Source: Meconema thalassinum
Taxonomy: Eukaryota > Arthropoda > Insecta > Orthoptera > Tettigoniidae
DNA length: 64,000 nucleotides
Direction: 5' to 3'
Assembly (NCBI GenBank): GCA_946902985.2
Contig: OX336389.2
Location: 1,008,647,441-1,008,711,440, forward strand
A program made the translations under genes and the position numbers. The notes beneath the pieces are model-generated. The model was not told the DNA's origin. It worked only from the letters and a program-made list of their open reading frames with translations, and made no database searches. Shown here piece after piece: positions 44,211 to 54,655 of the stretch (position 1 is its first letter; each line of letters opens with the position of its first letter).

Positions 44211-44269
44211 ATCGAGCAGAGCAGATGGTTACTGTGACTGGGAAAGGCTGTGGAGGCTCAGCTGACACA
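44211..44269 (+). CDS. Sara: Sara-like coding exon 2
   Basis: A 59-base exon bounded by a pyrimidine-rich acceptor (TCTTTTTCAG) and a consensus donor (GTGAGT). Exon 1 ends with G in phase 1; adding the first two bases here gives GAT (Asp), which completes FEFNED, the residue expected from vertebrate SARA. It then reads RAEQMVTVTGKGCGGSADT with no stop and ends in phase 0, the phase needed by exon 3. Exons 1 and 2 together are 117 bases, exactly 39 codons. The nearest neighbours are repeats, so the short frame is unlikely to be transposon-derived. RNA evidence was not available to confirm its use. Confidence 0.72.
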
Positions 44270-44271
44270 GT

Positions 44272-44879
44272 GAGTAATATGTAACATACTTTATTATCTC
44301 TCTAGGTCTTGTATTGTCAGCCTGAGAGGCTGTTGGTTAGAAGCTGGTCTATTATGCCCAAAGGTTTGGCTTCGATCATGGCTTAGGTGAATGTCATTTG
44401 AAAGTGTTGCAATATAGCAGCCACCATCACTAGTGCAAGAAAGAGTCCCTGCAATTCAAGATCACAGACCTCAGCCTCGGGCAATTGGCATGTGGGATCT
44501 TTCATTACCCCTTGTTTTTATTTCTTCCTAAGTTCAGAAATAAACATAGAGCAAACCGTAATTCAACTTTTTGGATATACCTTTCGTAAATTGTTTGAGA
44601 TTGAGGTTAACTTAGAACATTTGTTTCTTCCTGCTGGAAGAGTTTTGTGATTAACTTACAATGGAAGTTACAAATCTTAACTGAAACTCTATATGCCCAC
44701 TTATAAGGTAGAGTGTGATGCATTCCTCCACTGCATTAGCTTAAGAATTTCCTAAGGGATCCCTCCATGAGAAATTTCACACCTGCCATTTTCCCCACGA
44801 ATTACTGTCGTATTAGTGATTGTTCTTATTGCCTTCAAGTCTGTTACTTCCAGCATGTGAACTTTCATTGTATTTCCAT
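44272..44879. other. Non-coding; possible degraded SINE
   Basis: 44290-44410 has a worn tRNA-like pattern: GGTTTGGCTTCGATCATGGC then CATTTGAAAGTG, similar to family D box B and the following body. The rest is unassigned. Confidence 0.35.
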
Positions 44880-45556
44880 TTGCTAAAGCAATTTGTGTTG
44901 TTTGAGTCTTCAGTCTTTTGACTGGTTTGATGCAGCTCTCCATGCTTCCTTGTCCTGAGCTAATCGTTTCATCTCTACATAGTTACCACACCCTACAACC
45001 GAGGCGATCTGTTAACATATTCTAACCTTGGTCTATCCCTACAGTTCTTATCCTTGACCCTTCCTCCCATAACTAAGTGTGCTATTCCTGGGTGTCTTAG
45101 TATACGACCTACCAACCTATCTCTTCTCTTCATTAGCAGTCACCAGAAACATCTCTCCTCTCCCAATCGTCTTAATACATCTTCATTTGTAACCCTGCCT
45201 GCCCATCTGATTTTCATCTTTCTCCTGTAACACCACATTTATAACACTTCTATTCTCCTCTTTTCTGCTGCTCCAACAGTCCCAAGTTTCACTTCCATAG
45301 AGTGCCATGCTCCAGACAAAGCCTTTGAAAATTTACTTCAGAATACCTAAATCTATATTCGATTTCAACAGATTCCTTTTCTGTGGAAATGCTTTCCTTG
45401 CGTGTGCTATCCAACTTCTTATATCCCCTTTGCTTCGTTCATCACTGGTTATTTTGCTTCCTAAGTAACAGAAGTCTCCTACTTCCTTTAGCTTTTCACC
45501 TGTCAATTCAAAGTCCTTAGGGGTTTCTGATTTCTTTCGGCTGCATTCCATATTTT
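44880..45556 (-). pseudogene. RTE-like LINE, 3' fragment (copy 2)
   Basis: Minus strand. Starts ECSRKKSETPKDFELTGEKL, KEVGDFCYLGSKITSDERSK, then a frame-broken stretch corresponding to the SETWTIG and RRDRLVGHIL region, and ends MESCIKPVKRLKTQTT. It matches the same region of 34440-35080 closely enough to be the same family. 5' truncated at ECSRKK, as expected for target-primed insertion. Stops and shifts make it non-functional. Confidence 0.8.
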
Positions 45557-46261
45557 AGTGCAAATTTGTAATGAAATAAATTACTTAATTACTTGTCCAT
45601 CCTGTGTTAAAACTCCTGGCACACCATTGCCAGGTAACAGGACTTTGGGAGCCGATTGTCTGTCGGAGTACAGTGAGATCTATCTGCTGTTTAAAAATAG
45701 TTCTGACAGCTAGTTCTGCAGTCCATTTATTCGGAGGTTGACAAGAAAATAATTGAATACCAGGAGTGCTAATCCTAGAGAGCATGCATGCCTAATAACA
45801 GAATTCCTTTATGATCAAAATCAGCTGAAGCATACCATGAAAACAACAAAAATCAAAACTTGCATATCAGCTGCCATTTGTAATCATCTGTAATAATAAA
45901 AGTATCTTATACATTAATAGCATTTCGGGTCAAAATTTTACATTCGTTAACACTGAATAGGAAATCATTTTCAATTGCTATGCATTAATTAAAAGTTGCA
46001 GATTTCAAATATTTTTCTTCTTCTTCTTTTTTTGTCACGAGGTTGAGAAAAAATAGCACAGGCTGTACAGTAGATGGGTTACTGTGGATATACTTTTTCT
46101 TGTCAAGAACTCAGTAAATGCAGTAGCAACATGAAGTATGGGATTATTGTGATGGAGCTTCTGCTATCCAATAAGGTTTCTTTCTTTTTGGAATATGTGA
46201 GCCTTCATCAACCAGTGCAGGACGTTTCTAAAGTACTCTGCGTGCTGTGACTGTACTGTAT
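45557..46261. other. No recognisable gene
   Basis: AT-rich, non-coding; a (TTC)n run near 46015-46030. Confidence 0.35.
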
Positions 46262-46650
46262 ACTTGACCACCTCGTGGTGTAGTGGCTAGTATGCTTGGC
46301 TGTCAGCCCGGAGGTCCAGGTTTGATTCACGGCTCTACCGAGAACTTTAAATTCTGATCTGAGGGCTGGAACGGGGTACACTTAGCCTCGTGAGGCTAAA
46401 CTGAGAAATAGAGTTTAATTCCTATCTCGACGCTCTGGGATGTGGTTTCCCATGGTTTTCCCACTTCTACTCCAGGCAAATGCCGGGATGGTTCCTAACT
46501 TAGACTTCGGCCACCTTCTTCCCAACCGTCATCTGAATTGCAAATACACACACTAATACAGCCATCACAATAACACAAGTTATCAGACCAATTCCACACA
46601 CACCCATGTACACAGGCTGCACGATCAGGATGTCGCAAAGCCCCTAAATC
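46262..46650 (+). mobile_element. tRNA-derived SINE family B, best copy
   Basis: Head ACCACCTCGTGGTGTAGTGG contains a perfect box A (TGGTGTAGTGG). Then CCAGGTTTGATTC (box B with one change), CCTCGTGAGGC, central domain TTCCCACTTCTACTCCAGGC and AAATGCCGGGATGGTTCC, 3' body ACACACACTAATACAGCC, AATAACACAAGTTATCAGAC, end GCAAAGCCCCTAAATCAATC. Confidence 0.82.
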
Positions 46651-46897
46651 AATCAACAACAAAATAACAAAAACTGTAGTTTATACTCTGTGTTAGTGTA
46701 CACTATTCTTGGTAACTTTATGAATTGATGGCCATGGCCTTATTAGCAATTGCCTGTTCATGTGCCTCTTTTGAGGCAATTTGTCCATGCTCCTCCGCTT
46801 GGGCACAGGATAGCAACAATACACCTATGTTTCATCACCAGCAATGATATTCTGCCACCAAGCATCACCTTCAACGCATTGTTTCTTGTAGCAGGAC

Positions 46898-49087
46898 CAG
46901 TAGCGTAGCAAGGATTGTAGTTTGGGGAGGGTGCAGCAGTTCATATATCTTTCTGATTATAAGTTAAATCAATGCAAGTGTGAACTGTTTGTGTAATCTT
47001 GGAACTACCGTATTGCAATATTCTTGTCTAGAAGAAAGGATGGCGGTATACGTTAACTTTATTTTAATAATGTTTAGCTTATGTGCCTCCAGGCATGAGT
47101 CAGCCGCGCTACCCCCAACACCATCTACAGTTTTAAGCAGGGTGAGAAGGGTGGGGTCTGGGAGGAACGTGCCCCGAGCGCCGGGCTTGGGGGGCACCTG
47201 AAGAAGGTGAGGAATGTTGGTAAGACAGTGGAGGCAGAAATGCTAATACCGGGATGTTTAACCCGAAACTGGTACAGGGAGAAAATAAAAGCTGCTGTTA
47301 TTGCAAGGCGGCATCATTGTTGTCGGCAACATTCTAATCTGGCCATGTCTCTCAGCGGCATGGTAAGACCAAGTTTAAGGTGCACATGCCTCAATTGCAA
47401 TTGTTACGAAGTAGTTTAGGGTTTCTTTTTAACTTAGGACAAAAATCTTCAGTCAGTTCATTACTTCGTTGCTTTGTTTTGAGGCAGCTCTGAGCTGTGT
47501 CAGATTTTACATTTGTCTCTGTCGCTCAGATTTTCAATTATCAGTTATCAGAATACTGCTATTATGCCATATTCACACGTATCTGTTCAGAATGTTCTTT
47601 ACATTAATACCGTATTATGTCTTTGTGTTTTTTAAATAGTTAATTAACCAGAAATGTTTTTAGTCAATTGAATGAATGTGTCCAAACAACCATCAGGAGT
47701 AGATAACAGGAAGAAGGCGCGAGAAAGAATCGTGTCATAGTTGCAGAACAGAGAAGTCGCTCATAAAGCATCAAACAAAGAAGGTATGCTGCAAAACGTT
47801 TAGGTCTATTATTGTTAGTCTAATTTATACAGCGCTGTTTTAGGATAAGCCTAACGGCCGCCGTGGACCTCATTCTTTTTTATTGTTATTATTATTATTA
47901 TTCTTCAGAGGAACAGTATGTATGTATGTCTACCCCTTATTATTCCCGTTTTCCAACGGGGTCGGGGATGAGATGGAAGTCTTTGTGGCAATGGTTTATA
48001 CGGCCGGATGCCCTTCCTGACACCAGCCTCATGAGAGGAGTTAATGAGAGATGAAATGAATGATGGTGAATGAAACTGGACAAGGATGTGGAAGGAAGCG
48101 GCCGTGGCCTGTCTTCAGGTACCGTCCCAGCATTTACCTGGTGTTGAAAATGGGAAACCACGGAAAACCATTTCAAGGACGGCCGACGGTGGGGCTCGAA
48201 CCCACGCGTCGACCGAGTCAGCAGAGAACTTGGCCCCATGACCTAATGCTGCGCTTTAGCCAGCGTAGCCACTACTGTCGGTCTTCAGAGGAAACAGTAA
48301 TACACTTTAAATAATAAATAAATACGAAACATTTTAGAAATTGAAATATCTTTACGTTCTATCAGTGAACAATGAGTCTTTCTCGTGCAGAGAAAATTAT
48401 TTGTAGAAGATGTGCCTACAATATATAATGAAATGAGGGCCTCAATTTGCTACACCGACAATAAAAACTTTTCATAATTTACCGAAGATTATCCAGTTTT
48501 GGCTTCTTTATGGCAAAGCGGTCTTCTAAACACTCACTAATGTGACAAAAGGATGAAATAAAAGAGCAACTATCAAACAACTTGCAACTCTTCCCCAATA
48601 CTATCACTTACAGACTCTCTCTCTCCACTCGCACCGACACAAAACCGCCGCAAGTCCTGACGGTGGTGACAATCAACCACGATGCACCAGTATTGTAGCC
48701 TGGGGCATTTTAACACTGCTATTTCCAGGAAATGGAAATTTAAAGCTGACAAGCTATAACTGGCCCCCTGCAGAGAGGTCTCTTGCTAATTGGCAAACTC
48801 CTAATTTCTTGCTAGACTTTTGTCATAACACCTGGTTGTATCCCCAGTACTGAGGCACCTACTGTACTTGGAAAATCCCCTCACATAACAATCCTAATTG
48901 CTACCCTGTTATTTCAGCTCTTTCAAGCAGTGCAGACACGGAAAATGAAGTCTGGCCATGCTGAGAGTGTTAGTACATTCTTTGTCAACGAATTTACTGT
49001 ATTTAACACTGATGCCCACCCCAATTTCTGGATTTATTTTCGGTGGGGCTTGCCCCCCCCCCCCCACCCTCCTTGGCTACGCCGCTG
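46898..49087 (+). mobile_element. hAT DNA transposon, 2.19 kb, decayed
   Basis: Ends CAGTAGCGTAGCAAGG and inverted CAGCGGCGTAGCCAAGG, a typical hAT terminus. Perfect 8-bp duplication AGCAGGAC at 46890-46897 and 49088-49095. A possible transposase start at about 47673 reads MNVSKQPSGVDNRKKARERI, like the KPSGAxxRKKxKE start of ZMYM-type hAT proteins, before a stop. No DDE or dimerisation domain was found. A SINE sits inside. Confidence 0.8.
47919..48281 (-). mobile_element. tRNA-derived SINE (family E, same central domain)
   Basis: Minus strand: head GACAGTAGTGGCTACGCTGG, box B GTGGGTTCGAGCCCC, central domain GGTTTTCCGTGGTTTCCCAT and TAAATGCTGGGACGGTACC, 3' end AGGAAGGGCATCCGGCCG, tail of CATA repeats. 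Flanked by TCTTCAGAGGAACAGTA (47902-47918) and TCTTCAGAGGAAACAGTA (48282-48299). Confidence 0.85.
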
Positions 49088-49290
49088 AGCAGGACGTATC
49101 GATGCGAGCCTGCTTCTGCGCAGGAGTAAGCAGTCGTGGTATCTGTCACACACAAATGCAGGACATGTGCAAATACTGAGTTAAAAGTATGTGAGTGCTT
49201 CCAACTGGCATCCCAAGGATGTGCGCAAATTGCCTAACGGCGAGACGTGAGTCACTACGAATAATGACATTCTAAGTGTTGATTGTTATC

Positions 49291-49862
49291 TCTGATAAAG
49301 GCTGTGACAGGTGGCCTGCAGCTCATTCTTACCATCTTTCAATGTTTTATACTATTAGAAACAAGCTCGACAAGACATTTTTTATTTCCCATAAGCTCTC
49401 CGTGGGTTGCGGAAGTGTTCTTCTCCAATAAAAAACTTATAACATTATATTGTTCATGAACTTTGAAGAAGTGCAGCCTAAACCACGGATGTTTAGGGGC
49501 GACTAACACATACAGGTGTTTTCATCGGCTGCCACAGCTCGACTGACAGAGCCATTACTATGAGACTTGCTGGGGATAGAAGTTACAGTATGTAGTGCCT
49601 CTGTATATCATAAGATCACACGTGCAGTCACTTCTGCAAAAGAAATACAGGCAGTGCCAGTCTTCAATGAACATCTCTCGGAATTAATCAAACTTTCATT
49701 TGCACTATCATCTTTTTATATACTCCCTACCCCACAGCGCTGGTGTGGTTTTATTTGTTGTCCCATTATAATTGCCGTTGTGCATAATTTGACATTTGTA
49801 TTTATATAGAAGGAAAATTAATTATACAACCTCATTACCGCAGGATGAGAACAAATTGCCAA
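49291..49862. other. No recognisable gene
   Basis: Non-coding; may include the remainder of the mariner-like element on its 5' side. Confidence 0.35.
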
Positions 49863-50270
49863 TCAGCCAATAACAACTTTATTATTCCATGAGCAGTATG
49901 AATTGACCCAAAAGTTATGCAGAAAGAGACTGCTTGGTGAACCTGGCAAAGTTGTCATTACAACAGCTTGCCTTGACCTGACACCTACTACTGCACTGCT
50001 GCTATAGCCTTGTCGTAAATGTTCTGAGGGCACTGCAAGCAAGACTGAAGAATATGTGTGCCTTTTGCTTGTGGAGTATCTTGTAGTTCCTGTCATTGGC
50101 TTTGGAATAAACAATTTGCTTTTGCATATTCTCTGTGGGTTAGGCTCCTCAGGTAATAGGTATAATTTCCGACCTTTTCTTCATCAGGTAGAACCATGTT
50201 TCATCCACATGAATTGTGTCCATCCTGTTGAAATTTGGATTTTTATATTCAGGTCAGTCAATTATGATAG
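49863..50270 (-). pseudogene. Tc1/mariner-like transposase fragment
   Basis: Minus strand, about 50250 down to 49870: MDTIHVDETWFY, MKKGRKLYLLPEEPNPQRIC, KSKLFIPKPMTG. This is the first catalytic block (HVDETWFY, compare HIDEKWFY) and following region of a Tc1/mariner-superfamily transposase of the YLLPEE type. After KPMTG it reads TTRYSTSKRHTYSSVLLAVP, which I do not recognise. The second half of the catalytic domain is absent. Part is repeated at 52148-52289. Confidence 0.6.
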
Positions 50271-50676
50271 AATTCCAGAATTGTTGAGGCAAATATTAGA
50301 CTTTCTGCTCTGTTGCAATCAGTCAATCATGGTTTCAATATTGTGACTGTACAGGTCACAATAACGTTCCCAGACCCTCACTTGGTGGACTTGGTGATAA
50401 GTCAGGTTAGGGTACTTTGTTTCACACCATCCCTTTTCTATGTTCATCATCATCATTTTAGGTTATAGGATTTCATTTTATTGAGTGTATCTTGTGTATA
50501 TATCGGGGACTCTGTCAGGGAATATTTTCTTTAACTTGCATGTAAAATCTTGGCAGATAAGACAGTGGATTGTGTCAGCCAAGGCTCAGCTGATGTTGCA
50601 ACGACTGAAATCCCCAGGCGAAATCTATATCGGGCCGAGAATAACTTTCCTTGTTTGGAGTAAACCTTTGTGTATA
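50271..50676. other. No recognisable gene
   Basis: Non-coding segment ending at the MITE. Confidence 0.35.
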
Positions 50677-51036
50677 GGCCGGACGTTTGTTTTAGACAAT
50701 TGCCCTTGACCTTGAAGCCTGTGGGTGAGCCTACACTCACTCACTCTCTCACCCTATCGCTTTACACTTGTCACCACCGACCTGATGTAATGGAATTCCA
50801 GACTTGAGCAGACAGTACAGTCCACTTCGAAGTATAGTGTGACGCAGAAGTACACGTTGCGTAGTTACGAACAGAACGTCATTATGTTTGCCAATTACTG
50901 TACTTCAGTAGTAGTGTGAAAAAGCTTTGTCAATCATCGGACCGCTCGGGGCAGCTGATAACAACACAGGTACTGTAGTAACTCGCCTCCAGGCTTCCAT
51001 TAAGAATTTTCACTCGTCTAAAACAAACGTCCGGCC
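50677..51036. mobile_element. MITE, 360 bp
   Basis: Terminal repeats GGCCGGACGTTTGTTTTAGA (21 bp perfect including the next C) at 50677-50697 and inverted at 51016-51036. Flanks TGTATA (50671-50676) and TGTATG (51037-51042) suggest a 5-bp duplication TGTAT. No coding capacity; superfamily undecided. Confidence 0.7.
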
Positions 51037-51042
51037 TGTATG

Positions 51043-52147
51043 TTGTGAGAGGTTAGTGACATTAGAGAGGTTCGCTCCATGAATTGTAAGTAAATTGTAT
51101 GGGTTCGAGATGATTGGTGTATATTGTCTGGTTCCGAGAGCGAGAGTATGTTTTAACCTGCTGGCAAACAGCGGAAACATGTGATTGCAAGATGGAAAGA
51201 GGCTTTTACGTAGCCAGTGAGATGTCACTTGGATCCTAGATTTTGGAAGGAAAGGTCGTGTTTAGCTTGTTGGTTCAGGCCTAGGAGATCAACTATTCTT
51301 TGTTGCCATTATCGTGAACTTGTGTTGTCTCCGAATCAGCTACAAATGAGAACTATGTTCTATTTGCTAGCACATTGCATATTTTGTACTAAGGTGTACA
51401 TATAAGACGATATGAATCGGTTTGGTTAATCTCAGTAGTGAGAGGTAGATCCAATTGTTTTCGCAGAGATGTGCTATTGTAAATAATTATAACCTGTAGA
51501 CACGTGTGTATTTATCACGCATCATGTTGTATATCCAATATGTATCGTTAAGAACTGTGAAGTACGCTTTTAGCCTGTATGTAAGTCGGGGAGTGCAGAA
51601 AATGCAGAAAGTAATCAATCATATCTAGGTGAATGTAATGGAAGTCGTATAGCCTTTCAGGCGAATTAACAACGGTAGGAGAAACCACGTGTGAAACAGC
51701 ATCTTGTGCAGTTAGATATTATCTATCGAGCATGTCTCCTAGATCCGTAGAGAATCTACAAGACCTACATTGAGTGAGTACCGGCACATCATCTTTTATC
51801 TGCTTCAATCCATCTGCATGTCGCATGTTTTGGTCATTGCCAAGGGAAGAGAATCAGGGTATAGTTTGTTCGACCTGAGTCCTTGCCAGATTTTTTTTAT
51901 TGCAATACATATATTTTAAATTTTCTCGTTAGTTTTGTTGTTGTTGAGAATTACCCCTGGTAGTTGAACGCCTGATGATAACGGTTAGGTTTACCCAATA
52001 CCCTATCATATCAAATGTATTATATGTATTATTAAATTTCAACTGGTCGCCAGTAGGAAGCGGATGTAGGGAAGTTACAATGCCGCTCAAGCTGGGTTGG
52101 AAGATTACAAATGGTCGCCCAAATGGGGCAGGTAGATTACAAATGAG
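51043..52147. other. No recognisable gene
   Basis: Short frames without motifs. Confidence 0.35.
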
Positions 52148-52289
52148 CTTTGCATATTCTCTGTGGGTTTGGTTCCTCAGGTAATAGGTATAATTTCCAA
52201 CCTTTCTTCATCAGGTAGAACCATGTTTCATGCACATGAATTGTTTCCATTCTGTGAAATTTGGATTTTTGCATTCAGGACAGTCCACA
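52148..52289 (-). pseudogene. Second copy of the Tc1/mariner-like fragment
   Basis: About 140 bp closely matching 50120-50265 in the same orientation: HVHETWFYLM and GWKLYLLPEEPNPQRICKAH can be read on the minus strand. It abuts the left LTR of the Copia element. Confidence 0.65.
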
Positions 52290-52452
52290 ATATATAGAGT
52301 TTTCTACTGCTTTATTCTACAGTACACCCAACACATTTACACATACGGCGCTTCCTCATGGACATCGCGCTAGGCTTTGTACAGTGCTAGTACTACTACG
52401 TGAGTCAAATATTGTTTAGTTACAACTACCATAACCAAAAACACTTTTAACA
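52290..52452 (-). repeat. Copia 3' LTR, outer end missing
   Basis: Same start TGTTAAAAGTG at 52452. It matches the 5' LTR up to AGAAAAC and TATTG, then diverges, so about 30-35 bp of the terminal part seem lost. A 3-bp CTA duplication distinguishes it (CTACTACTACG versus CTACTACG). Confidence 0.7.
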
Positions 52453-52544
52453 CTCCTCCTTAACTTAACAATTTTATAAACATTTTATCTTAACGAAATA
52501 TCTTTACATTTCTCTTTTACTTTAAACCAACCCCATTTTCCCCA

Positions 52545-52982
52545 CTAAGGTGGTTGTCTTAACACCTCCCAATGGTTTGGTAAATACATCTCAATGTTAT
52601 CTGCCGACTTTACATGCATGAACACAACTTCTTTTCTCTTAACGAGCTGTTCAACAAAGCAATATCTTATGTCTATATGTTTAGAATTTTCTGAATCAAG
52701 GCCATTTTCTGCAAACATTATGGCACTTACGTTATCGCTATAAATTACAGTAGGTCCTTCTACAAGTTCAAACAAGTTTAGTTCCTTGAGAAACATTCTC
52801 AAGCATAGTACTTCTTTCGCTACCTCACACATAGCATAATATTCTGCTTTGGCAGTAGACAAAGCTGTCACAGTTTGTTTTTTTGTAAACCAAGATACTG
52901 GCCCACCTGCCAGTTTAACAACATAGCCAGATCTAGACAATCTCTCTCCTTCCACCTTACTGTAGTTAGCATTGCAATACAC
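52545..52982 (-). pseudogene. Copia RNase H
   Basis: Frame beginning MYCNANYSKVEGERLSRSGY. The usual first catalytic Asp of the YxDADW motif is Asn here. The Glu (TALSTAKAEYYA) and the later Asp (IYSDNVSAI) are kept, followed by KHIDIRYCFVEQLV and the distal ADNIEMYLPN. It ends about 90 bases from the 3' LTR. Confidence 0.8.
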
Positions 52983-53104
52983 GTCAATCTTCGGTTCAAT
53001 ATTTTGGTAGATGATTTTTAGATCTTTGGTACCCTTCAGATATCTCGCTATATGAGTAACAGCATTCCAGTTTCTAATTTTTGGGTCATTATTGAATTGA
53101 CTTA

Positions 53105-53911
53105 CTACACTAGTGCGTAACTAATGTCAGGTCTGGTACATGTAGACAAGTACATGAGTTTACCCACTGCTGCTTGATATTTTTCATTATCAAATGGTTG
53201 ATTGACTGACTTAGTCCTATCATTACTATTTATTGGTAATGGAGCGGATCTGGGATTAGCTTTCATAAAATTAAACTTAGTAATTACCTCATCAATACAC
53301 TTTCTTTGATCGATATGTACATTCCCTTTCTCTTGAGTCCCTTGCATACCCAAAAAATATGTCATACTCACAAGATCTCTAATTTCTAGCTTTGAACTCA
53401 ATTTTAGCTTGAATAGTTCAACTTTCTCTTTTTCGCCCCATATTCCGAGATCATCAACATACAGAGATACAAGTCCGCCATTCTTATCCACATAAACACA
53501 TCTATCTGTATACAGTCTCCTCAAATCTAGTTCTTTCAATGTATTATCAATCATTTTGTACCATTCCCTGGCACTCTGTTTTAATCCATAGTGACTCTTT
53601 TTAAGTTTCCACACTTTGTCTCTAGTCCCTTCCAAAAAACATCCAGGTTGTTCAACATAAATTGTTTCCTCCAGTTTACTGTATAGATATGCTGTTAGTA
53701 CATCTACATGGTGAATTACCCAACCCTTGATTACCGTCAATGCACAAAGTAATCTTACAGTTTTCTTTTTTACCACTGGAGAAAATGTCTTGTCAAAGTT
53801 GACCCCTTTGATTTGAGCAAATCCCCTAGCTACTAATCTAGCTCTGAAACGCTCTATAGAACCGTCTAATCTTTGTTTGGTTTTGAAAATCCATTTCGTC
53901 CCAATCACCAA
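53105..53911 (-). pseudogene. Copia reverse transcriptase
   Basis: Clear RVT_2 domain: VIGTKWIFKTKQRLDGSIER, KARLVARGFAQ-like RARLVARGFAQIKGVNFDKT, FSPVVKKKTVRLLCAL, VHHVDVLTAYLYSKLEETIY, the active site LVSLYVDDLGIWG (about 53440-53475), LEIRDLVSMTYFLGMQ, and AVGKLMYLSTCTRPDISYAL. 268 residues uninterrupted, close to the full domain. Catalytic Asp pair present. The frame ends near 53105, and RNase H continues in another. Confidence 0.85.
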
Positions 53912-53919
53912 CTCATTTT

Positions 53920-54655
53920 TTGGTCTATCGACTAATACGAAAGCATCTTTCTTTGATAACTGATCAATCTACTTTTGCATAGCTGCAAACCATTTACAAG
54001 AATGTTCACTCTGTAAAGCTTCCGTTGTAGTCTTTGGTTCCTTTAAATCTAGACAGTCACACTCATTGATAAACATTGACAACTGACAATATCTACATAC
54101 TGGGCTCTTACGCAATCTTTCACTCCTCCTCACTTCTACCTGTAATTCTGATTCATTAATATTTTCATCAACACTACTTTCAATATCCTCATCATTTAAA
54201 TCATGAATCAATGGCACATAATGATCTGCTAGCTCCTCCTCATCCCAGCCTCTAAACCAACTCACATCACTCTCTTCTGAAAAAATAGAATTTCATATCT
54301 CATTTGCAACGAGCATGCCAGTTTCACTCTCTAGTATACTTTCTTTGTCTCCTTCATCTACAAATTTAACATTCGTCTCAGCATTTACTGTAATGTTAGG
54401 GATGATGGGTTCAATGACATTCTTTATTTGTACCCGCTCAGCATATGGAAAATATTGTTCATTAAATTTAACATTATGGACAGTAGCAAACACTCCTTTT
54501 GTGGGAATCCAGACCTTATAATCTTTTACTCCATTTTCAAAACCTACAAAAATGCAATCGATTCATTTGGCCTCAAATTTGCCTCCACTTTTCTCATACA
54601 TAATACCTTTACATCCAAAAGTTTTTAACATCTCATAGTCACTGATAGATACTGT
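53920..54655 (-). pseudogene. Copia integrase-RT linker
   Basis: Reads SISDYEMLKTFGCKGIMYEK, IDCIFVGF, KDYKVWIPTKGVFATVHNVK, then an acidic variable segment and RRSERLRKSPVCRYCQLSMF, EPKTTTEAL, CKWFAAMQK just before the RT. This is the usual order of Copia polyproteins. Several frame shifts and stops. Confidence 0.7.

Larger units (their letters stand above)
46725..49290 (-). pseudogene. Mariner-like transposase, split by a hAT element
   Basis: Right piece (about 49290-49088, minus) reads SDSRLAVRQFAHILGMPVGS then PRLLTPAQKQARIDTSCYK; the left piece (46897-46725) continues KQCVEGDAWWQNIIAGDET, stop, VYCCYPVPKRRSMDKLPQK. Together they are the N-terminal HTH and first catalytic block of a mariner-like transposase (usual form IITGDETWVY). 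The frame joins exactly when the hAT element and one 8-bp duplicate are removed. The Trp after GDET is TAG. It is older than the hAT insertion. Confidence 0.72.

Noticed and set aside
46270..46330. tRNA-like sequence with box A and near box B
   Set aside because: Head of a SINE with body and tail, not a free tRNA gene; the same applies at 23440-23490, 35640-35667 and 48230-48281.
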